A stretch of DNA of 46,992 nucleotides from Opitutales bacterium (GCA_028280845.1 JANQKZ010000046.1:1-46992); one strand, 5' to 3'; positions 32,104 through 42,381 are shown, counted from the stretch's first letter. Notes: generated from the sequence alone by a model not told the origin. A program made the numbers and translations.

Positions 32104-33141
32104 ATGAAGCCCAGTTATCTCCTTCAATCCGATCTCCAACTCCTCCGCCTGGATCAAGCCGATCTCTCCACGATCCAGGACTTTCTTCAAAGTCGGGATT
32201 GTCTCGGTCGGCAGGGAAAAGTGCTTTCATTAAACAAAGCCGGGGAAGGAAATATGAATATTACCCTGAGGGCTATAACGAGTGAAGGGTCCCTTATTCT
32301 CAAACAGTCCATGCCCTGGGTGGCGAAATATCCCAATATCCCGGCACCTCATGATCGCACCATACGCGAGGCGCGGTTCTACCAGATGGTTTACCCCTAT
32401 CCCCATGTGGCGCAGCTGATGCCGGACCTCCTGGCTTTGGATATTAAAAACCGCCTCGCGGTCTTCAGTGACCTGGGTGAGGCCAGTGACTTCTCCTACC
32501 TCTATCACGAGGATGAGTGCATGCCGTTAACGCAACTGGAGGCGCTGGCGAATTGGCTCTCCAAGCTGCATAAGCTTCCTTTTGGGCCTGAAGATCGGGC
32601 TCAGCTGACCAATACCGACATGCGTCTGCTCAATCATGAGCACATCTTTGATTTTCCCTTGAATCCCGATAATGGACTTGAGCTGGACGCGATCACGGCC
32701 GGCCTGCAAGCCGAGGCCGATCGGCTTATTTCAGACAGGGAGTTTGTTCAACGCACCCGGGAAATCGGGACCGGGATTTATCTGTCCGAGGGGACGCACC
32801 TGATTCATGGAGACACCTTTTTAGGTAGCTTCCTGCGCACTCCCCTGGGTCTACGTGTCATCGATCCTGAATTTGCCTTTTTCGGCCGGGCTGAATTTGA
32901 TGCCGGGGTATTTGCGGCTCATCTCATTTTGAGTCATCACGAACCGGATTTTGTGCAACTCTGGTTCAGGCATTACCACGGGCCCGAAGGGTTCGACCCA
33001 CAATTAGCCAATCAGTTTGCCGGGATTGAAATTATGCGCCGCCTGATCGGGGTGGCTCAACTCCCCCTCCGGGCCGATATCGGCCATAAGTCCCGCTGGC
33101 TCGAGCTAGCCCGACAGCTTGTGTTAACCGGTAAGTTTTAG
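32104..33141 (+). CDS. Methylthioribose-kinase-like APH-fold kinase
   Basis: About 345 residues from ATG 32104; a frame extension to 32041 exists but would crowd the divergent promoter. The fold is that of aminoglycoside phosphotransferases. The Brenner-like catalytic loop reads LIHGDTFLGSFL, and the metal-binding motif is VIDPEFAFFGRAEFDAGVFA, the form typical of 5-methylthioribose kinase (DPEFAFYGP-FD). The Gly loop region is KAGEGNMNITLRA and the ATP-lysine LILKQSMPWV. MtnK phosphorylates methylthioribose in methionine salvage. No other salvage gene is adjacent, so this is a family-level call. Confidence 0.8.
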   Translation: MKPSYLLQSDLQLLRLDQADLSTIQDFLQSRDCLGRQGKVLSLNKAGEGNMNITLRAITSEGSLILKQSMPWVAKYPNIPAPHDRTIREARFYQMVYPYPHVAQLMPDLLALDIKNRLAVFSDLGEASDFSYLYHEDECMPLTQLEALANWLSKLHKLPFGPEDRAQLTNTDMRLLNHEHIFDFPLNPDNGLELDAITAGLQAEADRLISDREFVQRTREIGTGIYLSEGTHLIHGDTFLGSFLRTPLGLRVIDPEFAFFGRAEFDAGVFAAHLILSHHEPDFVQLWFRHYHGPEGFDPQLANQFAGIEIMRRLIGVAQLPLRADIGHKSRWLELARQLVLTGKF

Positions 33142-33248
33142 GGTTAAATTCAGGTGCGGAAACTCTCGGCTTGCAGAGCCGGATCCCTCTACTTATTATC
33201 GTTAGCAAGCTAGCCGCTTATCTATTCTGGAATGAGGAATTGCTTGTT

Positions 33249-34016
33249 ATGAAAACCCCTTCTCAAACTCGTTGCCATCGGTGGATACTCACCGTGGCTG
33301 CCGTGTGGATCCTTTCTTCTGTTACGGCATTTGGTCAGACCGAAACTTCCGAGTCAGGTCTTAGCGCTCAGGATATTCTGCAGCGTGCGTTGGATTACCA
33401 CGACCCCTTAAACAAGTGGAGTGAATACCAGGGCACGATTCGATTAATCACCACTTTTGGCGGAGGAGACCAGGGCGATGAAATCATTGAAATCCGCAAC
33501 GAGGATTTCTATTACAAATCCACCCGCCGTCGCCCTTCCGAAATCGTAGTGATGGGAGTCAACGCCGGGGCCTGTTTCCGATCGATCAACGGAGACCCCT
33601 TCCCCTCTGATGAGGATATAATCAGCAAGTCTTTATCGGATGAGCAGATCTATCGGACATACCAACACCACTTGTCGCACATTGGTTTGATCATGACGAT
33701 CAGCAAGGCCGGGATCCCCCTGGAGCCTGAGGTGGTTGAAATGGATTTTAATGGACATCCCGTTTACGCGCTACACTTTGCCGGTGACCAGGAATCCGCA
33801 ATCCATAGCCATTGGGCTGCAGATTGGATCATTTTCATAGACCGGGAAACCTTCTCTGTTCGCGGATATCATGCCAAGTGGTCCGACTGGCCGGAGTTGA
33901 TTTCGGAAACCATCGGAGAGATCGTCGTTGAAGGGATTCGTATTCCCAGCACGAAAGTGTATTATTACGGATCCGACGGTTCGCACGCCTATACGGATAT
34001 TATAACACGGCCTTAA
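33249..34016 (+). CDS. Exported protein of unknown function
   Basis: About 255 residues from ATG 33249 (MKTPSQTRCHRWILTVAAVW), which gives a normal signal peptide ending near TAFGQ. The longer frame from 33171 lacks a credible start. The mature protein is rich in beta strands and aromatic residues (SEYQGTIRLITTFGGGDQGD, WAADWIIFIDRETFSVRGYH). The pattern of a helical ALDYHDPLNKW start followed by repeating strands resembles LolA/LolB-like or DUF6503-type periplasmic proteins, but no motif is decisive. It stands alone between the kinase and xer genes. Confidence 0.6.
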   Translation: MKTPSQTRCHRWILTVAAVWILSSVTAFGQTETSESGLSAQDILQRALDYHDPLNKWSEYQGTIRLITTFGGGDQGDEIIEIRNEDFYYKSTRRRPSEIVVMGVNAGACFRSINGDPFPSDEDIISKSLSDEQIYRTYQHHLSHIGLIMTISKAGIPLEPEVVEMDFNGHPVYALHFAGDQESAIHSHWAADWIIFIDRETFSVRGYHAKWSDWPELISETIGEIVVEGIRIPSTKVYYYGSDGSHAYTDIITRP

Positions 34017-34023
34017 TTCGCTA

Positions 34024-34983
34024 TCACCCGCGTGGATGGGCTTGTGCATGCGTCGTTTTGAGGCGCTTGATGCTGACATGGGTATACACCTGTGTCGTGG
34101 ATAGGCTGGCGTGACCGAGGAGGGCCTGAACCGCTCTGAGCTCCGCACCGTTGTCCAGCAGGTGCGTGGCATAGGAATGCCGGAGTTTATGCGGAGTAAT
34201 GTCGGCGGGCAACCCGGCCAGGGCCAGATAGCGCTTGAGCATCAATTGCACTTTTCTGGCGGATACGGGTTGGTGATTCCACGATACCACAACCGGGTCT
34301 CCATACCCATCCTTCCGCGTGAATGTATGGGTATACTGCTGGAGCACTTCCATGCCGATCGGACCGATGGGGCATAACCGTTCCTTCCCCCCCTTTCCCT
34401 TAATCCGAGCTATGCCGTTTTTCCGGTCGACCTGGCCATATGTCAACGAACACAATTCACTGATACGCAGTCCGGCTCCATACAGCAGCTCGAGAATCAG
34501 GCGATCGCGCCAGGCTTCGAACAGAGCTTTAGGCTCGGGAGTCCCCTCCTGATTCGCAATCCCCGAGAGGGGAGCATCCAGCAAACGCTTCATCTGGGCT
34601 TCGGTTAAGAACTTGGGAAGCGTTTTTTTGAGCTTGGGGAGCACCACTCCCGTGAAAGGGTTGCTTTCGGCTTCTTCGCATCTGATGGCCCACTTATAAA
34701 AGGTCCTCAAGGCCGAAATCCGGTTGTGCAAGGTGCGGCGGGATAACTCCTTTTGGGTCTCAATCACATAGCGTCGAGCGATGCGGGTTGAGATGGAATT
34801 CAAATCTCCATCCCATGGACTGATCCGCTCCATCCATCGGAAAAATTCGCGGATCCCATGCCCGTAATTCCGTCGGGTGTAGGGACTCAAGGCACGCTCA
34901 TGCTGCAGGTGGTCCAGAAAATCATTCACAAGTGGAGCCCAGGACGATGGCCCCTGGTCCGAAGATGATGATTCGCTTCCCAC
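34024..34983 (-). CDS. Tyrosine recombinase XerC/XerD
   Basis: A 319-residue site-specific recombinase of the kind that resolves chromosome dimers at dif. The N-terminal SAM-like DNA-binding domain (about 18-105) is followed by a catalytic domain with the complete active site: Arg173 in LLYGAGLRISEL, Lys in IKGKGGKERL, His265 and Arg268 in HKLRHSYATHLL, His291 in LLGHASLSTTQVYTH, and nucleophile Tyr300. XerC versus XerD cannot be settled here. It lacks the extra insert expected of integron integrases and is 11 kb from the cassette island, so it is not taken as the island's integrase. Confidence 0.92.
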   Translation of the reverse strand: MGSESSSSDQGPSSWAPLVNDFLDHLQHERALSPYTRRNYGHGIREFFRWMERISPWDGDLNSISTRIARRYVIETQKELSRRTLHNRISALRTFYKWAIRCEEAESNPFTGVVLPKLKKTLPKFLTEAQMKRLLDAPLSGIANQEGTPEPKALFEAWRDRLILELLYGAGLRISELCSLTYGQVDRKNGIARIKGKGGKERLCPIGPIGMEVLQQYTHTFTRKDGYGDPVVVSWNHQPVSARKVQLMLKRYLALAGLPADITPHKLRHSYATHLLDNGAELRAVQALLGHASLSTTQVYTHVSIKRLKTTHAQAHPRG

Positions 34984-35128
34984 GGATGCATCATGGGCGA
35001 CACGCGCTGCCCACGTCCAGTTTAGAAAATAGGCTCATACCGGGATTCGTATGGAGGGAAACTTAACAATTTCTGCTTGCCAGCCGAGACATTCTCAGGC
35101 TGTTTTAGCTGTTTCCTTCCAGGAATAT

Positions 35129-35202
35129 GGCGCGGTAGCAAAGTGGTAATGCCTCCCTCTGCAAAAGGGATAACGGCGGTTCGATTCCGCCCCGCGCCTC
35201 CA
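35129..35202 (+). tRNA. tRNA-Cys (anticodon GCA)
   Basis: A 74-nt cloverleaf: acceptor GGCGCGG/CCGCGCC with discriminator T and encoded CCA; anticodon stem TCCCT/AGGGA around CTGCAAA (anticodon GCA); T arm GGCGG-TTCGATT-CCGCC. Its 3' part is the seed of the tandem repeat that follows. Confidence 0.97.
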
Positions 35203-35806
35203 CCCATTTTCTTCCCGCTTCAGCGGGACTGGAAAATGGAGTGCCACGCCGGAGCTTAAGCGTAGGCGGGCTGTTACCAGCCCGGGCGCGTGACTCCATC
35301 TTCGATGTATTGCCTTGCAGGCAAGAGTTGTCGGCCTTTTTCAAAGGCCTCGGAACCGCCCCGCGCCTCCACCCATTTTCTCCCTGCTTTAGCGGGACAA
35401 GAAAATGGAGTGCCACGCCGGAGCCCAAGCGTAGGCGGGCTGTTACCCAGCCCGGGCGCGTGACTTCATCTTCGATGTATTGCCTTACAGGCAAGAGTTG
35501 TCGGCCTTCTTCAAAGGCCTCGGAACCGCCCCGCGCCTCCACCCATTTTCTTCCCGCTTCAGCGGGACGTAGAAAATGGAGTGCCACGCCGAAGCTCAAG
35601 CGTAGGCGGGCTGTTACCCAGCCCGGGCGCATGACTCCATCTTCGATGTATTGCCTTACAGGCAAGAGTTGTCGGCCTTTTTCAAAGGCCTCGGAACCGC
35701 CCCGCGCCTCCACCCATTTTCTTCCTGCTTCAGCGGGACGTAGAAAATGGAGTGCCACGCCAGAGCCCAAGCGTAGGCGGGCTGTTACCAGCCCGGGTAG
35801 AGGTGT
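35187..35806 (+). repeat. Tandem repeat of about 170 bp carrying copies of the tRNA-Cys 3' end
   Basis: Four units begin at about 35187, 35356, 35526 and 35697 (periods 169-171 bp); the last is cut at about 35806. Every unit starts with the tRNA-Cys 3' end (CCGCCCCGCGCCTCCACCCA). Each full unit then holds hairpins: CCATTTTCT...AGAAAATGG enclosing CCCGC-ttca-GCGGG; CGGGCT...AGCCCG; TGCCT-tac-AGGCA; and GGCCTTT-ttc-AAAGGCC. Units differ by a few substitutions. No protein-coding content is credible, although open frames run through the repeat. Confidence 0.9.
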
Positions 35807-35892
35807 TAAAGACAAAAGATTGAGGGGCCAATCCGGACTGTTCCACCCCTTTCCCCTTGTATCAATAGAATTGCTAATCCAAACTATGTTAG

Positions 35893-36267
35893 ATGGATCA
35901 GATCTTGTTCACCCAGGAGGACAACACTTCCTTTTTTGAGTTTAAGGGCGATGTGACCCTCGAGAGCATCCTGTATATTTTTGTAAATTATTATATGGAG
36001 GCCCCTACCCCTCATCTGGTCTGGGTGTTCAGTTACGGATCAATTCACTACTTTGAGCAAGCGGAGATCCTGGCGCTCATTGAGGCCATTCAACCCTATC
36101 ATCAATATCGGCCGGAGGGGCGCTCCGCCTTTGTCACCTATGATGAGCTGTCGGATGAAATGACGCATCATTTTGCCGAACTGGCCCAACAGGAGGGGCA
36201 TCCCCAGGAGTTTGGTTTTTTCCAATCCCGGGAGGAAGCCGTCGCCTGGATAAATATGAGGGGCTAG
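35893..36267 (+). CDS. Small STAS/SpoIIAA-like hypothetical protein
   Basis: A 124-residue cytosolic protein. It has alternating strands and helices (FFEFKGDVTLESILYIFVNY, HLVWVFSYGSIHYFEQAEIL) and an AFVTYDELSDEMTHHFAELA stretch, reminiscent of the SpoIIAA-like STAS fold. There are no catalytic motifs. It precedes the ParA gene by about 50 bp on the same strand. The family assignment is tentative and the function unknown. Confidence 0.6.
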   Translation: MDQILFTQEDNTSFFEFKGDVTLESILYIFVNYYMEAPTPHLVWVFSYGSIHYFEQAEILALIEAIQPYHQYRPEGRSAFVTYDELSDEMTHHFAELAQQEGHPQEFGFFQSREEAVAWINMRG

Positions 36268-36318
36268 TTCCCAGTACGGGTTGCAAAACCTGAACCGATC
36301 CCTTCAGATTCTCGACTT

Positions 36319-37104
36319 ATGCCAGCGACGACCTTCAGTATAGCAAACCAGAAGGGGGGTGTGGGTAAAACCACGACTGCCGTCAATTTCAGCGTAGCTC
36401 TGGGTGTCCATGGGTTGAAGACCCTTCTGGTAGACCTGGATCCGCAAGCAAATGCGACCAGCGGACTGGGGTTTTCCAAAGAAGAAGGGGGGAGTCTGTA
36501 TGGCCCCCTCCTTGGCCAGGGCAACCCGGAGGACCTGATCGTGGATACCGGATTGCCTCGCCTGTCCTTGATCCCCTCCGAAGTCGATCTCGCCGCAGTC
36601 GAAATCGAGTTAATCCAGCGGAAGAACTATCTCGTTCAGCTCAAAGAATGTCTCGAGCGTTTGCACATGAGCGATGCCTTTGATGTCATTGTCCTCGATT
36701 GCCCCCCCTCCCTCGGGATGATTTCCATGAATGGTTTGGCCGCGGCTGATTATTTACTGATCACGCTCCAGTGTGAATATCTTGCGATGGAAGGCCTGGG
36801 ACAAATCCTCAAGGTGGTTCGACAAATTCAGGAGGCCGGGGTTAACCCGGATCTGCAGATAGGGGGTATTCTCATGACTATGTTCGACAGTCGCACGAAT
36901 CTGTCTCACCAGGTGGTTGACGAGGTGAGGTCACACTTTGGGGATTGGGTATTCGATGCGGTCATCCCGCGAACCGTCCGTCTCAGCGAAGCTCCCAGCT
37001 TCGGTAAATCTATCTTTCAATATGATCCCCGCGGTCAGGGAGCGATTGCTTATGAGAACCTGGCCAAGGAGGCGATTCAGCGCTTCAACTTGCAAGGGGA
37101 TTAA
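36319..37104 (+). CDS. parA: ParA/Soj family chromosome-partitioning ATPase
   Basis: A 261-residue deviant-Walker ATPase. Walker A is NQKGGVGKTTTAVNF (signature Lys present), switch I is LLVDLDPQANATSGLG, Walker B is VIVLDCPPSLG, and the C-terminal RTVRLSEAPSFGKSI segment is typical of chromosomal Soj. It would pattern origin segregation together with ParB on the nucleoid. parB does not follow as it usually does; the next gene is rnc after 30 bp. Confidence 0.92.
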   Translation: MPATTFSIANQKGGVGKTTTAVNFSVALGVHGLKTLLVDLDPQANATSGLGFSKEEGGSLYGPLLGQGNPEDLIVDTGLPRLSLIPSEVDLAAVEIELIQRKNYLVQLKECLERLHMSDAFDVIVLDCPPSLGMISMNGLAAADYLLITLQCEYLAMEGLGQILKVVRQIQEAGVNPDLQIGGILMTMFDSRTNLSHQVVDEVRSHFGDWVFDAVIPRTVRLSEAPSFGKSIFQYDPRGQGAIAYENLAKEAIQRFNLQGD

Positions 37105-37133
37105 GCGCGGCCCATAGTATTCGGGGTTCAATC

Positions 37134-37874
37134 GTGGCCCATCCGTTTATGTCCGAATCGATTCGGGAAGACCTACAGGAATTAGAGAACCGTTTAAGCT
37201 ATTCCTTTAAACGGAGGGAATTGCTTGTACTCAGCCTGACCCACCCCTCCTACCTCCAGGAAAACTCAAACCTGAACGCGTCGAATCAACGCATGGAGTT
37301 TTTGGGGGATTCCGTCCTCGGTTTCATCGTGGCGGACGAGCTCTATCAGCTGTATCCCGAGCAATCCGAAGGCGAATTGACCCAGCAGCGATCCGCCCTG
37401 GTCAAAGGGCATGTCCTGCGGGAGATTGCGGAGGAACTCGATTTAGAGTCTCATATATTGATTGGGAAGGCCGAGCTGAATGCTGGCACCCGTGGTCGCG
37501 CCTCGCGAATGGAAGATGCACTCGAAGCCTTAATCGCGGCGATTTACCTGGATGGTGGACTCAAGGCAGCCCGGGAGGTCGTCGTCCACATTTTTGGGGA
37601 TTTCCGTGCGCGTCTGGCTTCCGGGCTGACGAACCATAATGCCAAGGGACAGCTGCAGGAATATGTTCAACGGCTGGGCGGCACCACGGCAGATATTGAG
37701 TATGCTCTCGTTCAGGTGTCTGGTCCGGATCATCAAAAGGAATTTCATATTAGCTTAAAAGTAAATGGGGTCCCCGTAGGGGAAGGCCGGGCATCTTCTC
37801 GGAAAATGGCAGAGAGCCTGGCTGCTCAACAGGGCTTAGAGCAGCTCAAGGACAAAGCTGACCCACTTTCATGA
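37134..37874 (+). CDS. rnc: Ribonuclease III
   Basis: A 246-residue double-strand-specific endoribonuclease. The signature NQRMEFLGDSVLGFIVADEL carries the catalytic acidic cluster, and the second site is in SRMEDALEALIAAIYLDGG. A C-terminal dsRNA-binding domain follows (GQLQEYVQRLGGTTADIEY, GRASSRKMAESLAAQQGLE). The open frame begins at GTG 37134; ATG 37149 (MSESIREDLQ) is an equally possible start. The stop overlaps the mfd start (ATGA). Confidence 0.96.
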   Translation: MAHPFMSESIREDLQELENRLSYSFKRRELLVLSLTHPSYLQENSNLNASNQRMEFLGDSVLGFIVADELYQLYPEQSEGELTQQRSALVKGHVLREIAEELDLESHILIGKAELNAGTRGRASRMEDALEALIAAIYLDGGLKAAREVVVHIFGDFRARLASGLTNHNAKGQLQEYVQRLGGTTADIEYALVQVSGPDHQKEFHISLKVNGVPVGEGRASSRKMAESLAAQQGLEQLKDKADPLS

Positions 37875-40800
37875 AACGGATCAGCCTCGAGGGTAAATCC
37901 GGAGCCAGCTTCGTTCCCGGAATTGTTGAACCGGTCATTCCCGCGGTGACCGCGGACTACTTGCGGGAGCAGCCCCCTGACCTGGTTATCCTTCTTGATA
38001 AATCCCTGTCTTCGGCCGAGCAGTGGGCCGAGGACTTAGGCTTTTTTGTCCAGCAATTCCAACCGGAAGCAAAAGATAATCTGGTGTGTCGTATGCTCCC
38101 CTCAGTGAAAGACTCCGATGAGGGCAACGACCCCAGGATCTTTGAAATTCTGTGTGACCGCCTGGCGGCTGCATCGCTCCTGTTGGATCTGAAAGAAGGG
38201 CGATTGGTGGGGAAAACCGTGGTTCTCGCCACTACCCCGGAAGCCTTCTTCAACCATCTGCCGACCCCTGAGCAGCTGAAACGAGCCGAGATTGAACTCA
38301 CCATTGGCCAGACCCTTCCTTTTGGGGATTTAGTGGACGCGTTAGTCCAGAAACTTGACTACGACTCGGAGGCGGTGTGCGAGACTCCCGGGCAAATCGC
38401 CGTTCGTGGAGGGATTATCGACGTCTACCCGCTCAATGACCACCGTCCCTACCGGATTGATTTCTTCGGGGACGAAATCGAATCTATTCGTACGTTTGAT
38501 CCCACCACCCAGCGATCCGAAGCGTCGGTAGACCGGATTGTGATTAACAGCAACCGCAATGCGGAACGGGAGGAGACGCCCGGCGCTATTCTGAAATACC
38601 TGCCTGAAGCGGTGACCTGGTTTCTGCGGGAGCCGGAGCAACTCGAAGCCGCCTTTCCCAGTGATTTTCAATATCCGGAAAAGCTCAAGGCCACTATTCA
38701 GCCGACCTTCAAGCAGGCAATCGACCGCGCAGGTGGCGAGCGCGACCAATGGATCGGGATCGGGGAGCTGGATACGGGTAAAACGATCTTTGGCGCTCAA
38801 ACCACCCCGCTCCGCTTCGAGTCCGAATCGCTCGCCGTTTATCGTCACTTTCCGGATGAAAGCGCCATCGGGATGGATCGCTTTGAGTCCGAACAGAGCG
38901 CCCGGAGGCAATTCCTGGAAACCCTGCTGGATTGGCAACGTGACGGGTATATCATCTGGATGCTCTCCCGGAATGACGGGGAGGAATCACGCCTCCGGGA
39001 AATATTGCAGTCCGATCCGGTCTTGGAACAACTCCAACCCGTCTACCGGCGGGGCGCCTTGCACCAGGGATTTAAAGTCAATCTACACACCCCGGGAGCT
39101 TTACGTCGGCAGCCGTTTGGATTACAAAAAGGAACTAAAGGCTGGGTCGTTGTCACCGACAGTGAGATCTTCGGGCGATACCGGCGCCGACTGCCCCGTT
39201 TACAAAGCCGAAAACTACCCGTAAGGACGCAGGTAGACCAGTTGCTGGATTTTTCCGAACTGGCGGATGGAGACACCATCGTCCACCTCCAACATGGGCT
39301 CTGTCTCTACCGGGGGCTGACCACAATGGATTTGAGGGGGCGAAGAGAAGAGGTCATCTCCCTGGAATTTGCAGAGGGCGCGATGCTGCATGTTCCCCTC
39401 TTTGAATCCCATCTCCTCACGCGCTATGTAGGATTGAGCAAGCGAAATCCCAAACTGGGAAAACTGGGTTCGGTTACCTGGGAGCGCACCCGGGCCGCAG
39501 CTGAGAAAGCCACTCTCGATTTTGCCGCGGAGCTGCTCCACATGCAGGCCCAGCGGGACAGCGCTGTCGGCCATATCTTTTCCGACCAACACCCCTGGCT
39601 GAAGGAATTCGAGAATGCTTTTATCTTTCAGGAGACCCCGGATCAGCTATCCGCTATCCAAGCGGCAAAGGAGGATATGACCCGTGAGCGTCCCATGGAT
39701 CGCCTGGTCTGCGGGGATGTCGGCTTCGGTAAAACCGAGGTGGCGCTGCGAGCGGCCTTTATGGCCGTTTTAGACGGCAAACAGGTGGCCATGTTGGTCC
39801 CGACGACTGTCCTCTGCCAACAGCACTTTAACACCTTCCGCGAACGGATGGCAGATTATCCCGTGGTCATTGAAATGGTAAGCCGGTTCCGCACCCCGCA
39901 GCAGAACCGTCAAATCCTGAAGGATTTGCAGCAGGGAGCGGTCGACATCGTCGTAGGTACCCATCGCCTGCTCAGCCAGGATGTTTCCTTTCGGGACCTG
40001 GGTCTCCTCATCATAGATGAAGAGCAGCGATTCGGGGTAAAACAGAAGGAGTTGCTCAAAACCCTGAGGGTCAATGTGGAAATACTCACCCTTTCCGCTA
40101 CCCCGATTCCGAGAACCTTGTACCTCGCCCTGGTCGGAGCCAGGGAGATGAGTGTCATTGAAACCCCTCCCCGGGATCGCCTCCCTATTCAAACCATCAT
40201 CAAGGGCTATGACAAAGACCTGATAAAGAGCGCCATTCAGCAGGAGATCAACCGAGGCGGTCAGGTATTTTACCTCCACAACCGGGTCACCACGATTTTC
40301 AATGTGGCGGGGCGCCTGGAGGAGTGGTTCCCCAAGCTCAGGATAGCGGTGGGTCATGGGCAGATGGATGAGGGCATGCTCGAAAGGACCATGACCCGGT
40401 TCGTGGCGAGCGAATACGATATACTCGTTTGCACCACCATCATTGAGAGCGGGATTGATATCCCTAACTGTAACACCATGATTATTGAGGGCGCGGATCG
40501 ATTCGGGCTCTCTCAACTCTACCAGTTGCGGGGGCGGGTCGGCCGGTTCAAACGCCAGGCCTATTGCTATCTGTTGCTACACCGGAAAACGCATCTAAAA
40601 GACGAGGCCCGCAAGCGCCTGTCCAGCATCCGACAATACAATCAGCTTGGGGCGGGATTCCGCATTGCTATGCGAGATCTTGAGCTGCGCGGGGCAGGAA
40701 ATCTGCTCGGGGCGGAGCAAAGTGGGCATATTGCCGGGGTGGGGTTTGACCTCTACTGCCAGCTGCTCCGGCAGAGCATTGCCCGTCTCAAAGGGGAGCC

Positions 40801-41332
40801 GGCTGCCTCGGTCATCCGGGCCAGTGTCCGTCTGGACTTTATCAAGATCGGGCGAGACGGAGAAGACACGGCGGATGAAGAACGGGAGGCCCTGGAGCGC
40901 AAAGGTGGGTATAGCGTCTTAAAGGCCGAGCAGATCCATGGGGAACGCATAGCCCCCATTTCAGCCTATATCCCTTCCGATTACATCGCAGAAACCCGCC
41001 TGAGGATCGATTTTTATCGTCGCCTCGCCATGGCTGCCGACCCTGAGGAAATTGACCGGATCGAGGGCGAACTGAAGGACCGTTTCGGGCGCTTACCCGT
41101 TCCTGTTCAAATACTTATTGTGTTTTCACAAATTCGCTCCCTGGCGGAACAAAAAGGCATAAAATCAGTCGAGACAGAGGGAAGCCGATTAAAATTGAAC
41201 ATAGCTCAATCAAAAGGTGACAAATTTGTTAAGATTGGTTCTCGATTTCCGAGGTTAAACAAGGCAAAACCTTTCGATCGCCTCAAGGAAGTGCGGTCCT
41301 ATTTGAAACGATATCGAACGAATGAAAAGTAA
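37871..41332 (+). CDS. mfd: Transcription-repair coupling factor Mfd
   Basis: A 1153-residue ATP-dependent translocase that removes stalled RNA polymerase and recruits UvrA. The UvrB-like N-terminal module includes [20 protein letters not shown]. The CarD-like polymerase-interaction domain includes [17 protein letters not shown]. The RecG-like motor has Walker [21 protein letters not shown] box [16 protein letters not shown], motif [18 protein letters not shown], and motif [20 protein letters not shown]. The C-terminal TRCF domain follows ([20 protein letters not shown]). Length is typical. It overlaps rnc by 4 bp and the SurA-like gene by 11 bp. Confidence 0.98.
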   Translation: MKRISLEGKSGASFVPGIVEPVIPAVTADYLREQPPDLVILLDKSLSSAEQWAEDLGFFVQQFQPEAKDNLVCRMLPSVKDSDEGNDPRIFEILCDRLAAASLLLDLKEGRLVGKTVVLATTPEAFFNHLPTPEQLKRAEIELTIGQTLPFGDLVDALVQKLDYDSEAVCETPGQIAVRGGIIDVYPLNDHRPYRIDFFGDEIESIRTFDPTTQRSEASVDRIVINSNRNAEREETPGAILKYLPEAVTWFLREPEQLEAAFPSDFQYPEKLKATIQPTFKQAIDRAGGERDQWIGIGELDTGKTIFGAQTTPLRFESESLAVYRHFPDESAIGMDRFESEQSARRQFLETLLDWQRDGYIIWMLSRNDGEESRLREILQSDPVLEQLQPVYRRGALHQGFKVNLHTPGALRRQPFGLQKGTKGWVVVTDSEIFGRYRRRLPRLQSRKLPVRTQVDQLLDFSELADGDTIVHLQHGLCLYRGLTTMDLRGRREEVISLEFAEGAMLHVPLFESHLLTRYVGLSKRNPKLGKLGSVTWERTRAAAEKATLDFAAELLHMQAQRDSAVGHIFSDQHPWLKEFENAFIFQETPDQLSAIQAAKEDMTRERPMDRLVCGDVGFGKTEVALRAAFMAVLDGKQVAMLVPTTVLCQQHFNTFRERMADYPVVIEMVSRFRTPQQNRQILKDLQQGAVDIVVGTHRLLSQDVSFRDLGLLIIDEEQRFGVKQKELLKTLRVNVEILTLSATPIPRTLYLALVGAREMSVIETPPRDRLPIQTIIKGYDKDLIKSAIQQEINRGGQVFYLHNRVTTIFNVAGRLEEWFPKLRIAVGHGQMDEGMLERTMTRFVASEYDILVCTTIIESGIDIPNCNTMIIEGADRFGLSQLYQLRGRVGRFKRQAYCYLLLHRKTHLKDEARKRLSSIRQYNQLGAGFRIAMRDLELRGAGNLLGAEQSGHIAGVGFDLYCQLLRQSIARLKGEPAASVIRASVRLDFIKIGRDGEDTADEEREALERKGGYSVLKAEQIHGERIAPISAYIPSDYIAETRLRIDFYRRLAMAADPEEIDRIEGELKDRFGRLPVPVQILIVFSQIRSLAEQKGIKSVETEGSRLKLNIAQSKGDKFVKIGSRFPRLNKAKPFDRLKEVRSYLKRYRTNEK

Positions 41333-42323
41333 GCTGATTGCAGTTTTAGCCCTTTCCCTTACCGGGATGGCAGGAGGTCTTCCGGCCCAGTTAGGTCTAG
41401 ACCCGCTCCAGGAATGGGAGCTCACCTACCAGAATGGCATCGCCGCCATCGTTGAAGGACGGATCATCACGCGCGAAGAGTTGCGCAAGAAGATGTCACC
41501 TCTGGTCCCCCAGATCATGCGCGAATCCCGGAACGCTGTGGAATTCGAGCAGCGCATGTCCGCCCTTGAACGCGAAGTCCTGCAGAATGAAGTCGATAAG
41601 GTCCTCATCGTGAAGGCATTTAACGAGATCGAAGAGATGCAGATTCCCCCGAACGTGGTGGAAAATGAATTCGAAAATATGCTCGTGGAGAATTTCGATG
41701 GCGATCGAAGCAAGCTGCTCGAATACCTTCGTGGCGAGAACAAGACGATCGCCGAATTCCGCAGGGAGATCCTGGAAGACATTATTGTTTCCGTCATGCG
41801 GTCGCGGAATCGCCAATCCCAGGCTGAAGTCTCCCCCGAACGCATTGAATCGTTCTATAACGAAAACAAAATCCGTTTTTACCAGGAAGAGAGTATTCAC
41901 CTGCGCCAGATTGTCCTGAAGCCCCTGGCCGACGAAAGCAGCCAACTCTTGCTCCAGAACGCGCAGAAAATCGTGGAAGAACTCAATAACGGCGTCGAGT
42001 TTGCTGACCTGGCCCGGGAGTATAGTCAGGATACGATGGGGAAACGCGGTGGGGACTACGGATGGCTCCAACGGGACGAACTCGTTCCCCGCCTCCAGGA
42101 AGTCGCGTTATCGCTCGGCAAGAGGGAATTCAGCGAACCCTTCATCTTTAATAGTTGGGTCTATATTTTATATGTCGAAAACCGCCGGGATGAGGGCATT
42201 CAACCGCTCCCCGAAGTTCGTGATACTATTGAACGCTTCATCATCTCAGAAATCTCCCGGGAAAATCAGGGCCGCTGGCTCGAGCGCCTGCGTTCCGATG
42301 GCTATGTGAAGTATTACCTGTAG
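41322..42323 (+). CDS. SurA-like periplasmic chaperone / parvulin prolyl isomerase
   Basis: A 333-residue exported protein. It has a signal peptide ([20 protein letters not shown]), a SurA N-terminal chaperone domain (about 30-180, starting NGIAAIVEGRIITREEL), and one parvulin/PpiC domain (about 188-285) with ESIHLRQIVLKPLADESSQL, FADLAREYSQDTMGKRGGDY, and GWLQRDELVPRLQEVALSL. Parvulins isomerise peptidyl-prolyl bonds and assist outer-membrane protein folding. E. coli SurA has two parvulin domains; only one is seen here. A clear terminator follows at 42349. Confidence 0.9.
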   Translation: MKSKLIAVLALSLTGMAGGLPAQLGLDPLQEWELTYQNGIAAIVEGRIITREELRKKMSPLVPQIMRESRNAVEFEQRMSALEREVLQNEVDKVLIVKAFNEIEEMQIPPNVVENEFENMLVENFDGDRSKLLEYLRGENKTIAEFRREILEDIIVSVMRSRNRQSQAEVSPERIESFYNENKIRFYQEESIHLRQIVLKPLADESSQLLLQNAQKIVEELNNGVEFADLAREYSQDTMGKRGGDYGWLQRDELVPRLQEVALSLGKREFSEPFIFNSWVYILYVENRRDEGIQPLPEVRDTIERFIISEISRENQGRWLERLRSDGYVKYYL

Positions 42324-42348
42324 GATTGATTTTCATTGTATCATTTCA

Positions 42349-42381
42349 AGAAAGGGTCAGGACGCTGGCCCTTTTTCTTTT
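42349..42381 (+). terminator. Rho-independent terminator after the SurA-like gene
   Basis: The stem AAAGGGtCAG-gacg-CTGgCCCTTT is followed by a T-rich run (TTCTTTT), 25 bp after the gene's stop. It probably ends the transcript that includes rnc and mfd. Confidence 0.88.

Noticed and set aside
34024-34983. Tyrosine recombinase as the missing integron integrase
   Set aside because: It has normal XerC/XerD length and motifs without the additional integrase-specific insertion, and lies 11 kb from the island beyond core genes.
35187-35806. CRISPR array
   Set aside because: The repeated unit is about 170 bp and contiguous, with no short repeat plus unique spacer pattern and no cas genes.
35105-35815. 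Minus-strand frame of 236 codons with internal protein repeats
   Set aside because: It is the translation of the tRNA-Cys tandem repeat and overlaps the tRNA itself. The repeat is better explained at DNA or RNA level.
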